From the NCBI GenBank assembly GCA_905221605.1, contig CAJNDS010002605.1, positions 128,501 through 192,500 on the forward strand: DNA of 64,000 nucleotides. Direction: 5' to 3'. The stretch's first letter is position 1; every line of letters begins with the position of its first letter. Below the pieces are notes generated by a model that worked only from the letters and a program-made list of their open reading frames with translations, made no database searches and had not been told where the DNA came from. The translations under genes were made by a program, and so were the position numbers. This document shows, piece by piece, positions 46,801-58,500 of this stretch. This stretch comes from Symbiodinium natans (Eukaryota > Sar > Dinophyceae > Suessiales > Symbiodiniaceae).

Positions 46801-49800
46801 TCGCGATGAGTCACGAGCCACGAGCCCCCACCGCAGTCGAGGACCCACGAGGCATCGACAGCAACACGTCACGAAGACACGAATCGAGAACACGGCACCA
46901 AGGCGCGAGGCCACGACACACAAAGACAACACGAACCCCAATTGTGGGACACTTACAGCCCGTGACGGAGCCAAAAGATGACAAGACCAAGGGATTCTAT
47001 GTCCCCCCTCCACATGAGCGCAACAGCACACCAGGAGAGCATTCGCGTTGCCATGCCCCCTCTTTTTGCGACTCCTCCTGAGCCCTTTCAGTTTCCCAAG
47101 ACTCTCAGCTGAAAGCCTAAACCCTAAACCTACAGCACATCACATCCTCATCGAAAGTTCACAGCCCCAATTCTCAACTTCGTCGATCACACAAAGGTCG
47201 CTTCAACACCTGGAGCTTCGACATTGTCATGCTCTAGATAGTGACAGCGGTCAAGGCCATGAATTTAAGCATTCTTAGCGCTCCTCCACTTGCTTCAGCA
47301 ATCTGCGATCTCCCAGCAGGTCTTCAACGCTTTCCTCACAAAGGATTCTGATGCGGGAATCTGGCATTTGAATTTGGCTCCAGGGTTCGAGAGGATTTCA
47401 TAGCTTCATTCGGCTACTACTGTCATTTGAGTTCGAAACGCTATGGCGAACTGTACACAATAGTTGATGTTTGCTGCTGCGCATCTTTCGTTGCGAATGG
47501 GTTGATGAGAGGCTCATTCAGAAGAGTCTGCACCCGCTGGGTGGAGCTTCTGCTTCTTGCTACATTCTGCTAGAAGTTGGCTGGTGGTCCAGGCCCTCAA
47601 GAGAAGACCCGCGGTTCTGGACCCGTCGGAATTCACCCAAACTGCTGACTCGAGCTAACTTGACTACCATGTATAGAGCCCTAAATGGCAACCCTCTACC
47701 TTCAACACCGAAATGACAGGAAGCTGTTCGTGTCCGAGGCACCTCCAGCATCGCCGCAGCGAGGCACGTGCCCCCAGATTCGGGTTCAGAGTCCAAGGCT
47801 TCGAAGGTCCGGGTAGAACGTGCGGATACGAAGTCGGACTATATACATGTCTCTGCGTGTGTATATGCATATGTATATATATATATATCTATCCATCATA
47901 TCAAAGATGTATACAAGTTGGGGAGGAACAAACCGTGTAACTAGTCTGTACGTGCTGTAAGGCTTGGGCCGGTTGCACCGGAAACCCATTGAAGCTCCTC
48001 CCAGCATCTAGTGTGCTTAACATTAGTGCTTGTCTCGAAAACTCCAGGAAACCCTTCATCAATCGGGAAAATACTTACTCCCAACGGCTTCTAAGATTTA
48101 GAATAGTCCATGATTTTCATATTTCCTGCTGGGTCTCTTGTGTGCCTCTTAAATGTGTTTGTCAGTTTAACTACCACCACCACCACCATCACCAAAGTGC
48201 AGACGCCGGGCAATTTCTTCCAGTGCCGTACATTCTATATTGGGCAGTTGACAGAACTAATGGTCGGAGGACAGGTGCAAGACTTTGTTTAGTGGTTCAG
48301 GGTCTCAAGTTCCCTGGCTTTGCAGAGGGGGTGTGGAGTGGAGAGGGGGGGCTGACCTCAGTCCAGCGTGCGAGGCGCCCGAGCCCGGAAATCGCCACCG
48401 TGTAGTCTCTTGCCTGGGAAGCCGAGCATCTACGACATCATGACTATGCAGACCTGAAATTAATCGATACAGAGTTGGCTCTTGTCGTGCCATACAGGGG
48501 GACCGGGCGGCTGACATGCCTACTGGCTAGTTGTAGTCCAGAGCGCGTCTGCTCTTGGCGCCCACGCATTGGACAAACCAGCCTGCCAATGAGGGGCAGC
48601 CAACAGCACTAGCGGAACAAAAGAATACGTTTGGGAATGCAAAGTTGCCGTTTCCTTGCAACTTCTACTTGGGACCACTTTGGTTGATACAAACCCAATC
48701 CAAGAAGACGAGGTTGGAAGATCAAGACGAGCAGAAACCTCACCATACTGACGGACAAGCACCATTGCCCAACGCATCTTTGATCTGTCACAAACCGAGC
48801 ATCTTTCGTGAAGCCCGGTAAAAGGCCGAAGCGAACAGTAGCATCATCAAAGCGACCAACATGTTGCTAACAATCGCTGGTTTCCAGTTGCCCTTTCGCC
48901 CACTATTTTAGGGTTATCCAATTGAACCTAATTGTGTTGAGGTGGTGGTAGGGGGGTCAACGTTAAACTTTCTAAACGGCCTCTGATGTGATCGAGGTTC
49001 GGCGCTTTAGCCTGGCGGCAGATCTCGAGCATGAGGGCTCGCATAGGAGGCATTGTGGGGTTGATAGAGGGTGTTGTTGGGTGCATGAAGTGATGGGACG
49101 TGGCGACTACCTCTGCTGGGAATGGAATCAGTCAAGTTGGGGCCAGGTGCAGATTACAAGCCTTAGCACACCCGTCACCCCTCCGGTTATAAACCTGATC
49201 GCTGCAGGTTGTTTCGGGCCCTTGTGGCCTTGTCAAAATGCCCTTGCGGTGCCGGGGGGTGGGGGGTTGGGTTGTCTCAGAACAGCCCTCCTTCTGCTAC
49301 AAGCCCTTGTCGCGCCTGGCCCCAGACTTGTGACAATGCATGTACTTTTTGATATATAATATGGACAGCGCAGAACTTGCGACTTTCCCTGCGACCCCCC
49401 ACCCACCCCACCCTCCCCCCCCGATTTTGCAAAGCTACGGAAACCAAGGCCCAAACCCAATCCCTCTACTCGGCACAACTTTGCCGTCAGCGGCTGCAGC
49501 AATAGCTCCCAACGCGATGGAGCACGCAAGCTCCGGAAGGAAGCTCTCCTGACAAGCAATCGAGCATTGCTGGTCCTGCTAGCTGGTCCTACAAGCAAAT
49601 CACAGGGCTCGATGTTCACCAGCAGTACCATCCCGCATCCAACCCTTCCAGGCGTAAAGCGTCTCAAAGATGTCTGTTTCTGGCAAAGCAAGCGAATCTC
49701 ATGAGAAGCTGGGCCCCTGACGTACAGGGTGTGCCTTTCATGCGCCATCATGGCCGGAGCGCTCTTCCACGAGACTGTGGCAACTCAGGATCTACGAATG

Positions 49801-50500
49801 CCACGCTGGGACAGCGCGCCAGCTTCAGTGGTTCCATTGATCCAGCCCTTACGTGGCCCTCCATGAGCACACAAGTCTGAGTTTTCAGATGAGATGAGCT
49901 ACAAGTAACTTAGGGCAACAGACAGACATTTGCTACTGAACGCAAACATGTAAAGCCTGGACGTCCGCTGGAGCAGATGCCGTATAAAGCGCAGCCTCTA
50001 TCTTCTGTCTTTACCCCACAGTCATATCTAATCGCCCCCCTTGCACGGCCATTCAGCCCACGCGAAAATGCCAGCGGAACTACGCATAAGCATTCGCTCT
50101 TTCGTTGGGAGCATGCACATCGCGTAGAACCCAGAAAAGGGCCTAAAGGGAGAAATCCATGGCAAGCTATGGTCCAGCAAAGCATAGGGGTACTTCTGGG
50201 AAGGTTCACGATCTCCTTTTCAACGGGCGCCTTGAGTCTTTCAGTCTTTGGCCGTCCAGCAGTAGGACGAAAGACATATGTTCTTTATCAAAATTCAATG
50301 TTGCGGGCATCCCGGCGCACGACCAGCTGAATTGACAGTAGTCTTGTTGGTTCCGGCTGAGAATGCTTCGGTCGCGAGACGGGTGCCCAACAGCCGCCGG
50401 CGGAAAGACACACTCCACATCGGATCCAATTGTGGGTCGGTGACGGCAAACAATCTCGAGGCCTCAACTACATACTGTTTGCACACCAAGCACTTGCAAC
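43840..50500. other. Unassigned, gene-poor
   Basis: Scattered open frames on both strands, for example minus 44314-44060 (GIRTWRFRVLEVGLVPSWQD) and plus 46021-46247 after a TTTTTCAG site (STTTLNWPSKLL-like). None forms a domain. A TA microsatellite lies at 47868-47890 and telomere-like units near 47110. Confidence 0.3.
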
Positions 50501-50514
50501 GTTCAATCTATATG

Positions 50515-50612
50515 GGGGGTTCTCGAAATTAGGGGTACCTTTTTAGGGTCCTGATGATAAGGGAATCCTACTATTTGGGCGTCTATATTGGGGGTCCCCT
50601 ATTGGATCCGGG
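50515..50612 (+). repeat. Dispersed ~95-bp repeat family, copy
   Basis: GGGGGGTTCTCGAAATTAGG, then GGAATCCTACTATTTGGG, then GGGGGTCCCCTATT. Same order of blocks as the copy at 12043-12138. Confidence 0.85.
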
Positions 50613-50619
50613 GAGCCCC

Positions 50620-51480
50620 CTCCAAAAATCAATCTGTACCTGGGGGGGCATCCTGTGGCGGATCTGAAACTTCTTCCTTCGGAATCAAGCCTGCATCCAG
50701 AACTTTCTGGGAAGAACGATCGGCAGAGGAGAAGCATGCGTCCCACGTTGGGTTCGCAAACGGAGATGGCTCAGCTTCCATGGGCACCTGTCCACGCTGG
50801 GTGCTGTTGCATGAGTCAGTCGCCCGCTCCACGACTCGAACTTTGAGCGCAGGTGCTTTGGGATCATGCTCGGTCTCTCGATCAACTGGAAAGGGCACTC
50901 GATGACAGCCCAGGCCTCAATCTGGTCCTTATCCTGATTGCTCCGCCTGAAAGCAGTAGCAGAATCAGCATGGCTAGACACAACGCAGGATGCTTTAGCT
51001 GCTTTAGAGGACAATCTGAAAGGATCGCACATTGAAAAGACGGAGGTCTACCAAACACGGGATCAAGAGAAGCCACCGACTCAAGCTGATCTGGGTGCAA
51101 GAGTTGTAGACTGCCGGCGCTTCCCTCATGAAGCGCATCCAGTCTCTCCAACTTTTCACGCTCAACGCTTAGGTTGCCCTTGCCCAATGACTCTTGGGTG
51201 CAATTTGTAAAGGGATACATGTATCTGAGTCCATTTCCGAGTCCAGCTCAAGCCACGCACGGCGACTCTTGATAATCCCAATAGAGAAGGGTGGCACAGG
51301 TCTTATTCGCACAGGTCCTCTTTCAAGGTCACATCCACGGACCCCTCGGTGAAGCGAATCACTTCGCCCGGCACGCCTTGGAAGCGGACTGAAATCTTCA
51401 CCGATTCTCTGTAAGATCCTTTTCGGACTTTTGCCACTAAGTGTTCAGGGTATTGACGGTCTTCTCGTAGGTTAGTCCTG
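50620..51480 (-). CDS. Uncharacterised multi-exon gene
   Basis: I do not recognise the product. Seen on the minus strand, in order: a frame from about 51477 to 51305 (EHLVAKVRKGSYRESVKISV, then VPGEVIRFTEGSVDVTLKED); a short stretch near 51250 (SRRAWLELDSEMDSD); 51220 to about 50990 (LSVEREKLERLDALHEGSAG, then LHPDQLESVASLDPVFG); about 50980-50880 (NQDKDQIEAWAVIECPFQLI); and 50870-50629 (PALKVRVVERATDSC, then VPMEAEPSPFANPTWDACFS). Amino-acid composition and lack of low complexity look coding, and each segment has AG/GT signals nearby, but I could not fix a consistent set of phases. The first segment may end at an in-frame TAA, so it could be the end of a separate gene. Confidence is in coding nature, not in the model. 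Confidence 0.45.
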
Positions 51481-51559
51481 CGGCTTCAAGCCTGTGGGCA
51501 CGGGTGCTTGCACGTGGGGGCTTTGGCGCGCGAAGGACGAGAGAACCTGAGGCTTGCTG

Positions 51560-54100
51560 CGGATAGGGGACCCAAAGGCCGACTCTCTGGAGTTAGGCGA
51601 TATGCTTTGCATGCTAATGTTTGACTCAAACGTCTGCGATAGCTTCTGGCCAGGACAGGCAGGAATCTAGCAGTTTAGATAAACCTAGACTAGAGGATTT
51701 CAAGACTTCCAGCGCATCAGAAGAGGTGTATTCAGGCTACAGCACCGAACCTGTTTTTCGTGCTCGTGGTCGGGCAAGCTGATGGACTCCCTGCGGGTAC
51801 GCCCGCAAGAGCAATCATCTGAGTGCATCCGGTCATTGAAAACAACTCTCTCAGTTGTCTACCAAGACCAGCATGCACCTTTAACATTCTACACTTCGTC
51901 GTTGAGACGCTCGGGATGTGAAACAGATCTGCCTCACTGGCAGAGGGTCACCTGTCACTCTATTCTAGCACTTGGCCCGAGAAACAGCTAAAGACGATGT
52001 CTTGAATTGCTGGGTTAGGTCGAGGTCGCTAACCATTAATCTGATTAAAGCTGACTTTCAACGGCCGCAGGTATATTGAACCAGAACCCGATTATTCAGC
52101 GCCATGCACGCTGACAAGACCCACAAATATTCTGCACAGCGAAGAGAACCTTACGAAGGGTGGGCCCCAACCACGACAGCCCTATAGAGATCTCTCTCTC
52201 TCTCTCCCTCTCCTGCACGCATGGCCCCCCCCCCGAAGAGGAGAGCTGCCCCCAGGGGCGCGCGAGTCCCGGGAAGGTCAGTTGGAACGAGGGGCTTGCT
52301 ACGGTGTTCATAGTCCCCTTTACAGATTGCAGAATGCCAGATGGCGAAAATGAAGTGGTCGCAGGGGAAAAACATGCACCCAGAGGACTCTATTGGGGTC
52401 CCCTCCAGGTTGCGTATCAAAGTGGTGGAATGAAAGAGTGCCGCCCGGAATTAAACACCTGGCCATGTCAAAAAATTAAGGTGGTTGGTTTTCCACGAAG
52501 CCCATCAAAGAGCCCCCTGCAGAGTGGCAGTGGGGTGGTGTGTTACTCTCTCTCTCTCTATATTTGCTTCCTCCTTGTTTTTCTGATGCAGGCATGCGGA
52601 GACGGACTTCCTCCCGTCACGCTGCGCACCTGGGGTGCCCTCTTTCTCTTTCTTAATTCCTTTCTCACAGAACGCTACAACCCGCGCACTGCTCTCTTTC
52701 TCTTTCTTCATTTTGTTTCCTCTCTCTTCCTCTTCTTCTTCTCGCTTGAGAGGACCCCCAGGGTCTCTATCTCTCTCCCCCTCTCCCTCTTGCACACTCT
52801 CTCACTCGGGTGCATGCATACACGCACACGCAACCAGCGTACTTGTGCCGTAACTGGTGGAATCGTGATCGCAGTGCCAAGACTATGCGGTTGGGCTCTG
52901 CATGCATGCCCTATGCATCTGAAGCTTCTGTGTTTGCGGCTCCGTTTGTCCATGTACTCGTGCAAGCCTTAGGCCATCGTGGCCCGCTCGGCGTTACTGC
53001 GGGTTCAAGAGCGTACGGAGGCCCAGCCACCTTCGCAGGGCAAATTGCCAACAGCTAGGGCACAAACTTTGCATCTTGCAACTGGACGCAAATGGGCCCT
53101 GCACGGGGATCCTGTGTAAGTACGAACCTCCAGCATCTACCTCAACTGCTTCAATCGAGATGTTCAGACCCTTCTCGCAGATGTCGTGCGTGGTTCCCGC
53201 CTGTCAACAGGGGCAACCACCTCGGGCATCGACACGTCTGAGGCTGGAGACTGCCTGCCAATAGCCATCAACTCTCCGGTGCCAGGATCACGCAGTAGCG
53301 ACTGAAACTATCAGCGATGACGGCGTTAGCTTGCAATTGCAGAAAAGGCCAAAGGGACAAAATCTGTAGACACTACTAGCTGCGCATCTAGTTCGGAGAA
53401 AGAGTTTGCATCAGCGTCAAGATGGAGTCCGCGTGGAAGATGCAGAGGCGTGGTGCGGCATTGTTCCCGACTGCATCCTACTTACAGCCGAAGTCTGAAG
53501 CTGTGGAGACATGTCGAAAAAAGCATCACCTGGGGTTTGCAAACAAGTCAAGGGGATTCAAGCTTTTGCCTGCTGCGCGTCCGCCGTTCGATCCTTGGTC
53601 TTGGCAGCTCGCAACCGCGAAAAGCCAAGAACAGCTATGGACTTGCAAGCAGTACTGAAGGACCACGTGAAGTTCGGCTAGCTAGGGAAGCCACAGTTTC
53701 AGCGAGTTATCGAGGAACGAACGACCCGAATGGTTCTGTTTCCTGGAATGACCAGGGCCATGCAGAATCTGCTTTGGCGCAGATTCGGCTTAGATGTAAC
53801 TGAAAGAGACCGAAGTCCAGTCCCAAGCCCAGACCCTCGTCATGTCACCCTCATTAGGATCCTCTTCTGGGGTTCCTTTTTTTTAATGCGGAGGCTTGCA
53901 TTTTAGGGTTCAAGGAGGGCCCACAGATTGAAAGAACGACCCCATGCGCGTGTTTTCCCCCAATCCCTGCCCAGCATCTTGCGCCGCCTCTTCCGGGCAG
54001 CGCGTCCCATGGGAGGGTCGCTCTGCGAGCCTTTTGAGGGTTCAGGGTGTCTAGGGTTTAGAGTATGGATTCTTTTCAGCAGAACTTAGTCGGAAGTCTC
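51560..54100. other. No supported gene; TC-rich spacer
   Basis: Contains TC/CT-rich tracts at 52190-52215, 52545-52562 and 52640-52810 that lack stop codons and so create long spurious open frames. Plus frames at 53.4-53.8 kb are open in two registers without a motif. Confidence 0.4.
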
Positions 54101-54179
54101 GAAAAAAGTTGGGCGCGGAGAGATGAAGAGACCCACGGACAGGCACCTCTACACACTCTCTCCGATGACTATGATGCGC

Positions 54180-54400
54180 ACCCATAGAAGAAGAAGGGGT
54201 CGGAAAACCTCCTTAAGCCGATCTTCTTTAAACCATTCCCATCGCAGAGCTCCTGAGTCGTCAAGCCAACACGACACTCGAAATTTTCTCGGCCTTCGGC
54301 ATCTGACTGAGGCGGCGCCTCTGTTTCATGAGGCAGCGCGTCTTCCTGGGCTTGGCTTGGGTCCTTACGGATTTCGTGCCTGTGGAGCATGAGGCCCTTC
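54180..54400 (-). CDS. Candidate exon, acidic, unknown
   Basis: Seen: minus-strand frame reading HEIRKDPSQAQEDALPHETE, then APPQSDAEGRENFECRVGLT, downstream of a C/A homopolymer and TA tract. The composition looks coding and the stretch is not repetitive. No family recognised and no partner exon identified. Confidence 0.3.
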
Positions 54401-54789
54401 GATGAATAGCAACCCCCCCCCCCCAAAAAAAAAATATATATACATATATATACTTTTTCTGACATCGAACATTCGAATATACCTCTAGGGTTGGGCACTC
54501 CAGGGACACTCTGAAAATACTCTGGGTGGGATACGTGTCCGAATAAACCCTCTGTCCTTTGTAGTTTCTTTTTGGTGGCTATGGCTATAGCTGCTAGGGT
54601 TTTGGGTTCAGGATTACTTGCCAAGCCTTCGGGTTTAAGGACAGAAAGGTTCCTATCTGAATCGGGCTTTTGCGTAAACCCTCAACAAAGCGGGAACAGG
54701 GTTAAGCCCAATACTTCCACGGATTGAGCCCAAAGCCACACAAGGCCTCTTGCCCTTAACTGGGACGAAAAGCTCAAAACCCCTGCCAA

Positions 54790-54862
54790 AAAATATTAAA
54801 CACCCCGATCCGGCAGTCGCCCCTGTTCAAAACTCCACCGACTTAGGGTGGGGGGGGGGGGG
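54790..54862. repeat. Diverged dispersed repeat, copy 1
   Basis: ACCCCGATCCGGCAGTCGCC, CCTGTTCAAAACTCC, then a G-run. Resembles 58568-58640. Confidence 0.6.
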
Positions 54863-55119
54863 GACAGTCCGTCAATGCAGCATTTGGTCGTCCTTCGCCT
54901 TCTTAACTTCAGCGACAGTCTAATCTCTCTGGCCTGAGTCTGGAAGCCCCAGCACTGCTCTACGGAACAGGAACAAGCAAAACCGAAGCAGGTGCCAGAG
55001 GCCAGAGGCTTCGGCGTCAGTGCTATACATCCTAGAGATTACAACTAGACTCCAAGGAGTTCCAGGGCTTACATGTTTGAACTTGTTCGACATGAGTTTT
55101 GCAGTACAGTATTGCAGGT

Positions 55120-55375
55120 ATATTGCAGTACCACAGTATCCGGCAGCTCACCAGCTAGCGTCGTCCACACTTGCAATTTGCCCCCATTCCCCTGCATGTG
55201 TAATTTGCAGCCCGCAAAGGATTCTACTTCAAAGCCTGTGGTTCGCGCTTGACCATGGCAAGGAGCAGCCAGGTCTGGTTGTAGCGGAAGCGCGTTTTCT
55301 TGGTCCTCCCCGGCGGGGGCAAACAGCAACCTCACCGTCTCCTCGGATGCCCAGTCGTGAGTGAGCAAACTTCTA
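55120..55375 (-). CDS. Candidate exon downstream of the nucleotidyltransferase
   Basis: Seen: minus-strand frame with THDWASEETVRLLFAPAGED, then QARTTGFEVESFAGCKLHMQ. It lies about 200 bases beyond the stop of the PAP-associated exon. Either an exon of the next gene in the same direction or a chance frame. No domain recognised. Confidence 0.28.
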
Positions 55376-55576
55376 CGAGTCCAAGAACATATCCTATTCA
55401 TCAGTTTCCATTGCGCTTTCTGGGCATTTCTTCTAACAACCTGTTCAATGTTGGGAAAAATTGAATCTCGCTCTTAGTCGAGTTGGGCGTTTGCTTTCCC
55501 ATTGAAGGCGGTTGTTCTGAAAGGCTTTAGGAGCTGACCCAGCACAGCTTGCAAAACAACTTTAGGAGAAGTTGAG

Positions 55577-58500
55577 CTAGAAGGGTAAGCTCTGCGTGGA
55601 AGTGTCTTTTCGGTCAGGCCCATTTTGGCTGACCATCTGCTTCATGAAGCGGCTTGCTCGCTGCAGCTCGCGCCGGATCAGCATTTCCCAAACATCCGCG
55701 CGTAGGCAGCGAGCAGCATTCTCCGCGGGGGCAAAAGGCACGGCCAGGATCAAAGGTTTGTAGGCCCCAGCCCGGCGCTCGGCTTTTGCAGTGGCAACAG
55801 AGAGTGTGAAGCTCTGAAGCCGTGGCAAGTCCTCTGCCGCCCAGTTAAAGAACGCCAAAAGTAAGCGCCCAAGGTCCTTTCGAGAAGCCGAGGACAAGTC
55901 TCCGACAGGCTATGTGCAAAAGCTAAACACGCTAACCAAAAGCAGAGAATATGTGTCAACAGAGCTTTCGTTTCAGAGTGTTTTCGACGCAGGCATCAGA
56001 ACTTCACTTCACTCGTCAAGCCGTCAATCTCTCTGCCCTCAAAGCCCAGCTCCTTACACTACTATTTGCCTTAGACCCCCCAAAAACACAGACCATTCTT
56101 CCTTCTAAGGGTAATATACGGACTATTTATTTTTATTTTTTGGTGGGTTCTTAAGCAAATCGTAGCTTACAGCAGACTCCTCTTCGGAAGCCTGCGGTTG
56201 GAGGCCCAAGGGAGGTGGGCAGCACTTGTCTGGATTTGCCGGCGTGGGCTTGGTGCCGGTGACCAGGCTCCTGGGTCTTTGGATGTCTTTCCAAGTGAGT
56301 CTACTGTAGGGCCATAAGCTGAGCAAACGAAGAACTGAAAGGGTCGGCGACACCTGCTGATACATTACTCAACCAGACCAAAGCCGATCATTTGCTCTCA
56401 TGACAGAATCAGCCTGACAAGTTGACACCTGAGGCGCTGTGGTGGCAGGCCATGGGACTGCCCTGCAGCATTTGACTCTCCTCCCTGCTGCAGAAAGAAG
56501 ATGGTCAGTAGCACGAAGGAGAAACCTTGTTTTCCAAACACAGCTGAACAACGACAGCCACTCTCAGGAGCCGCGATGGTCTCCTCATGACACTATATGC
56601 CATGAGCTTAGCATGAAAGACTCCGCCATTCCCAGCCAGCAGTCGCTGTCCTTCAACAGCAACCGAAATCACTAACCACATGCACATGCACCGGTACACG
56701 CGGCTGTGCGACTCGATCCGCCACATGTCAAGACCCTTTCGAGAGAAAAAAGCGCGGCTTTCAGGGACCGCCTTATCGATGCCAGCATGTCGCAGGCGAG
56801 CAGCTGCTGAGGCCTCCCTTCAGCGTGTTGGTAAGCCGTCGGCGTTTTGCCCAAAGCTTCACCATGCGGCACCTTGCATCTTGCTTCGTCGGCTTGCAGT
56901 GCATTCTGGAGGGGAAGGTGTGGTCTGCTTGTGCGATCTCACCAACATCTAGACCTTCCAGAAATGAATATGTTCGCAAATCAGAAGAGAGGAAGGCCTG
57001 CCTTCAGGATTCGCCATCCACACGTACTTTCGCCGGGACTTTTTTGCTGATCCCACAGCCCCAAACCAACGGCAAACAACGGATCTCCCGAAAAGTGTCG
57101 TTTTCGAGCAGTGGAGCTCATCAGCTGTTTACGAAACTTCACGGATGCGAATTCAGGAGGTCTCACCGATGCGTCCTCCTCCAACTGAAGTTGGCCAGAC
57201 CACTATGCACCCAAAAACGAACCGGGGCCAGGCGTTTCCCGCTGCTGCAAATCCGCATCCCTGACCAGATAATTCACTTACAACGGTTTTGGGGAACAAA
57301 GGCTGCAATCCTGATAAGAGGCTTGATGATCTGGGACGCTGCCAGGGTTTTTGCAAGTAGAAGCTTCGCGAAACATGTGCGGTTTCTTTCACCCACTTTC
57401 GGCGAGCCCCGGCACTCGCAACATCAACATGGTCATTGTTTATAGAGCCGCCCGGACTTCCGCAATTTACAAGCGCACGAGGTGAAAAGTGCGCCCTCTC
57501 AATTTACGCTTCAGAGGACCCACTGGTGGTAATGAGAAAACAAGTGTAGGAATAGTGTAAAGAAATAGCGAGCACGTGTTTCAAAAGTATGCAAGATAAC
57601 CATTGAATAGCCTGGGCACAACGCCGTGGATATGCCGAGCTTGTCCTGCTTCAGCCTTAGACCGAGATTGGTTTTGTTCAAAGTCAAGGCGTGCAAACGC
57701 AAGAGTTAGCAGTTACGAGCCTTGAAGCAGTCCATACCTCGTGGCAAGGCAACATGGTTGCTCCCAGATGACCCTGTTGAAATCGTTTGAGGCCAGTTCA
57801 ATGGGGATTCAAAGCAGAACTTTGTCGCATCCCATATACTCAATATACTCATGCTTCCTCCAAGTCTGGCCCAGTGACACAGCATAGACGCTGCGGTCGC
57901 AGGCACCCCTCAGGAGGCTGCCCCCCACGGAGACATCCACCACGGTATGCCGCTCGCCCTTGGCGCCGCAGTGGAGCCTCGGATCGCCCTCCCGGTCCCT
58001 GCTGGGTCTATAGTAAAGGTGCAAGGCCGCAGGGTTTATGGGTTTAGGGTTTAAGGGTTTAAGGGTTTAAGGGTTGAAGGGTTGAAGGGTTTAAGGGTTT
58101 AGGGTAGAAAGAGCCTATAGAGTCTTACTGAGGGCTCGGGCATGCTCGGATCACGATGTTCCCGCGCCATCGTGCAGGCAAGTCGCCGCAGAACCGGTAC
58201 CTCTCCAAAGCACGAGTCAGGTCGTCAGCATGTCATATGAGACGTGAAACAAAGGTCGCAGCTTCCTAGCAGGCGTGGTATGTAGGCATGCCTCTTCCAC
58301 CTTGGAGCCCCCGAAGCTCGGCAGTCCCTGCAGGGGCATTCCCACCTTGGCGGTGAAGATCCGCAAGGCGATGCGGATGTCCGGCAGCTTGGCCTCCTGG
58401 TGGAGAGGAGGCTTCCTTCTTGGCCCTCCTTGAAGCATGATGCTTCTTTGGTTTTCTAGACCCTTGCCATCTATTGAACAACTTCTTGATGCCAACAGTA

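Noticed and set aside
52160-52972. 270-codon plus-strand open frame
   Set aside because: Its length comes from CT-rich tracts that lack stops; the product is Ser/Leu/Phe low complexity with no motif.
55600-55640. Spliced-leader-like CATTTTGGCT
   Set aside because: Only a short match, and it falls inside the coding PAP-associated exon.
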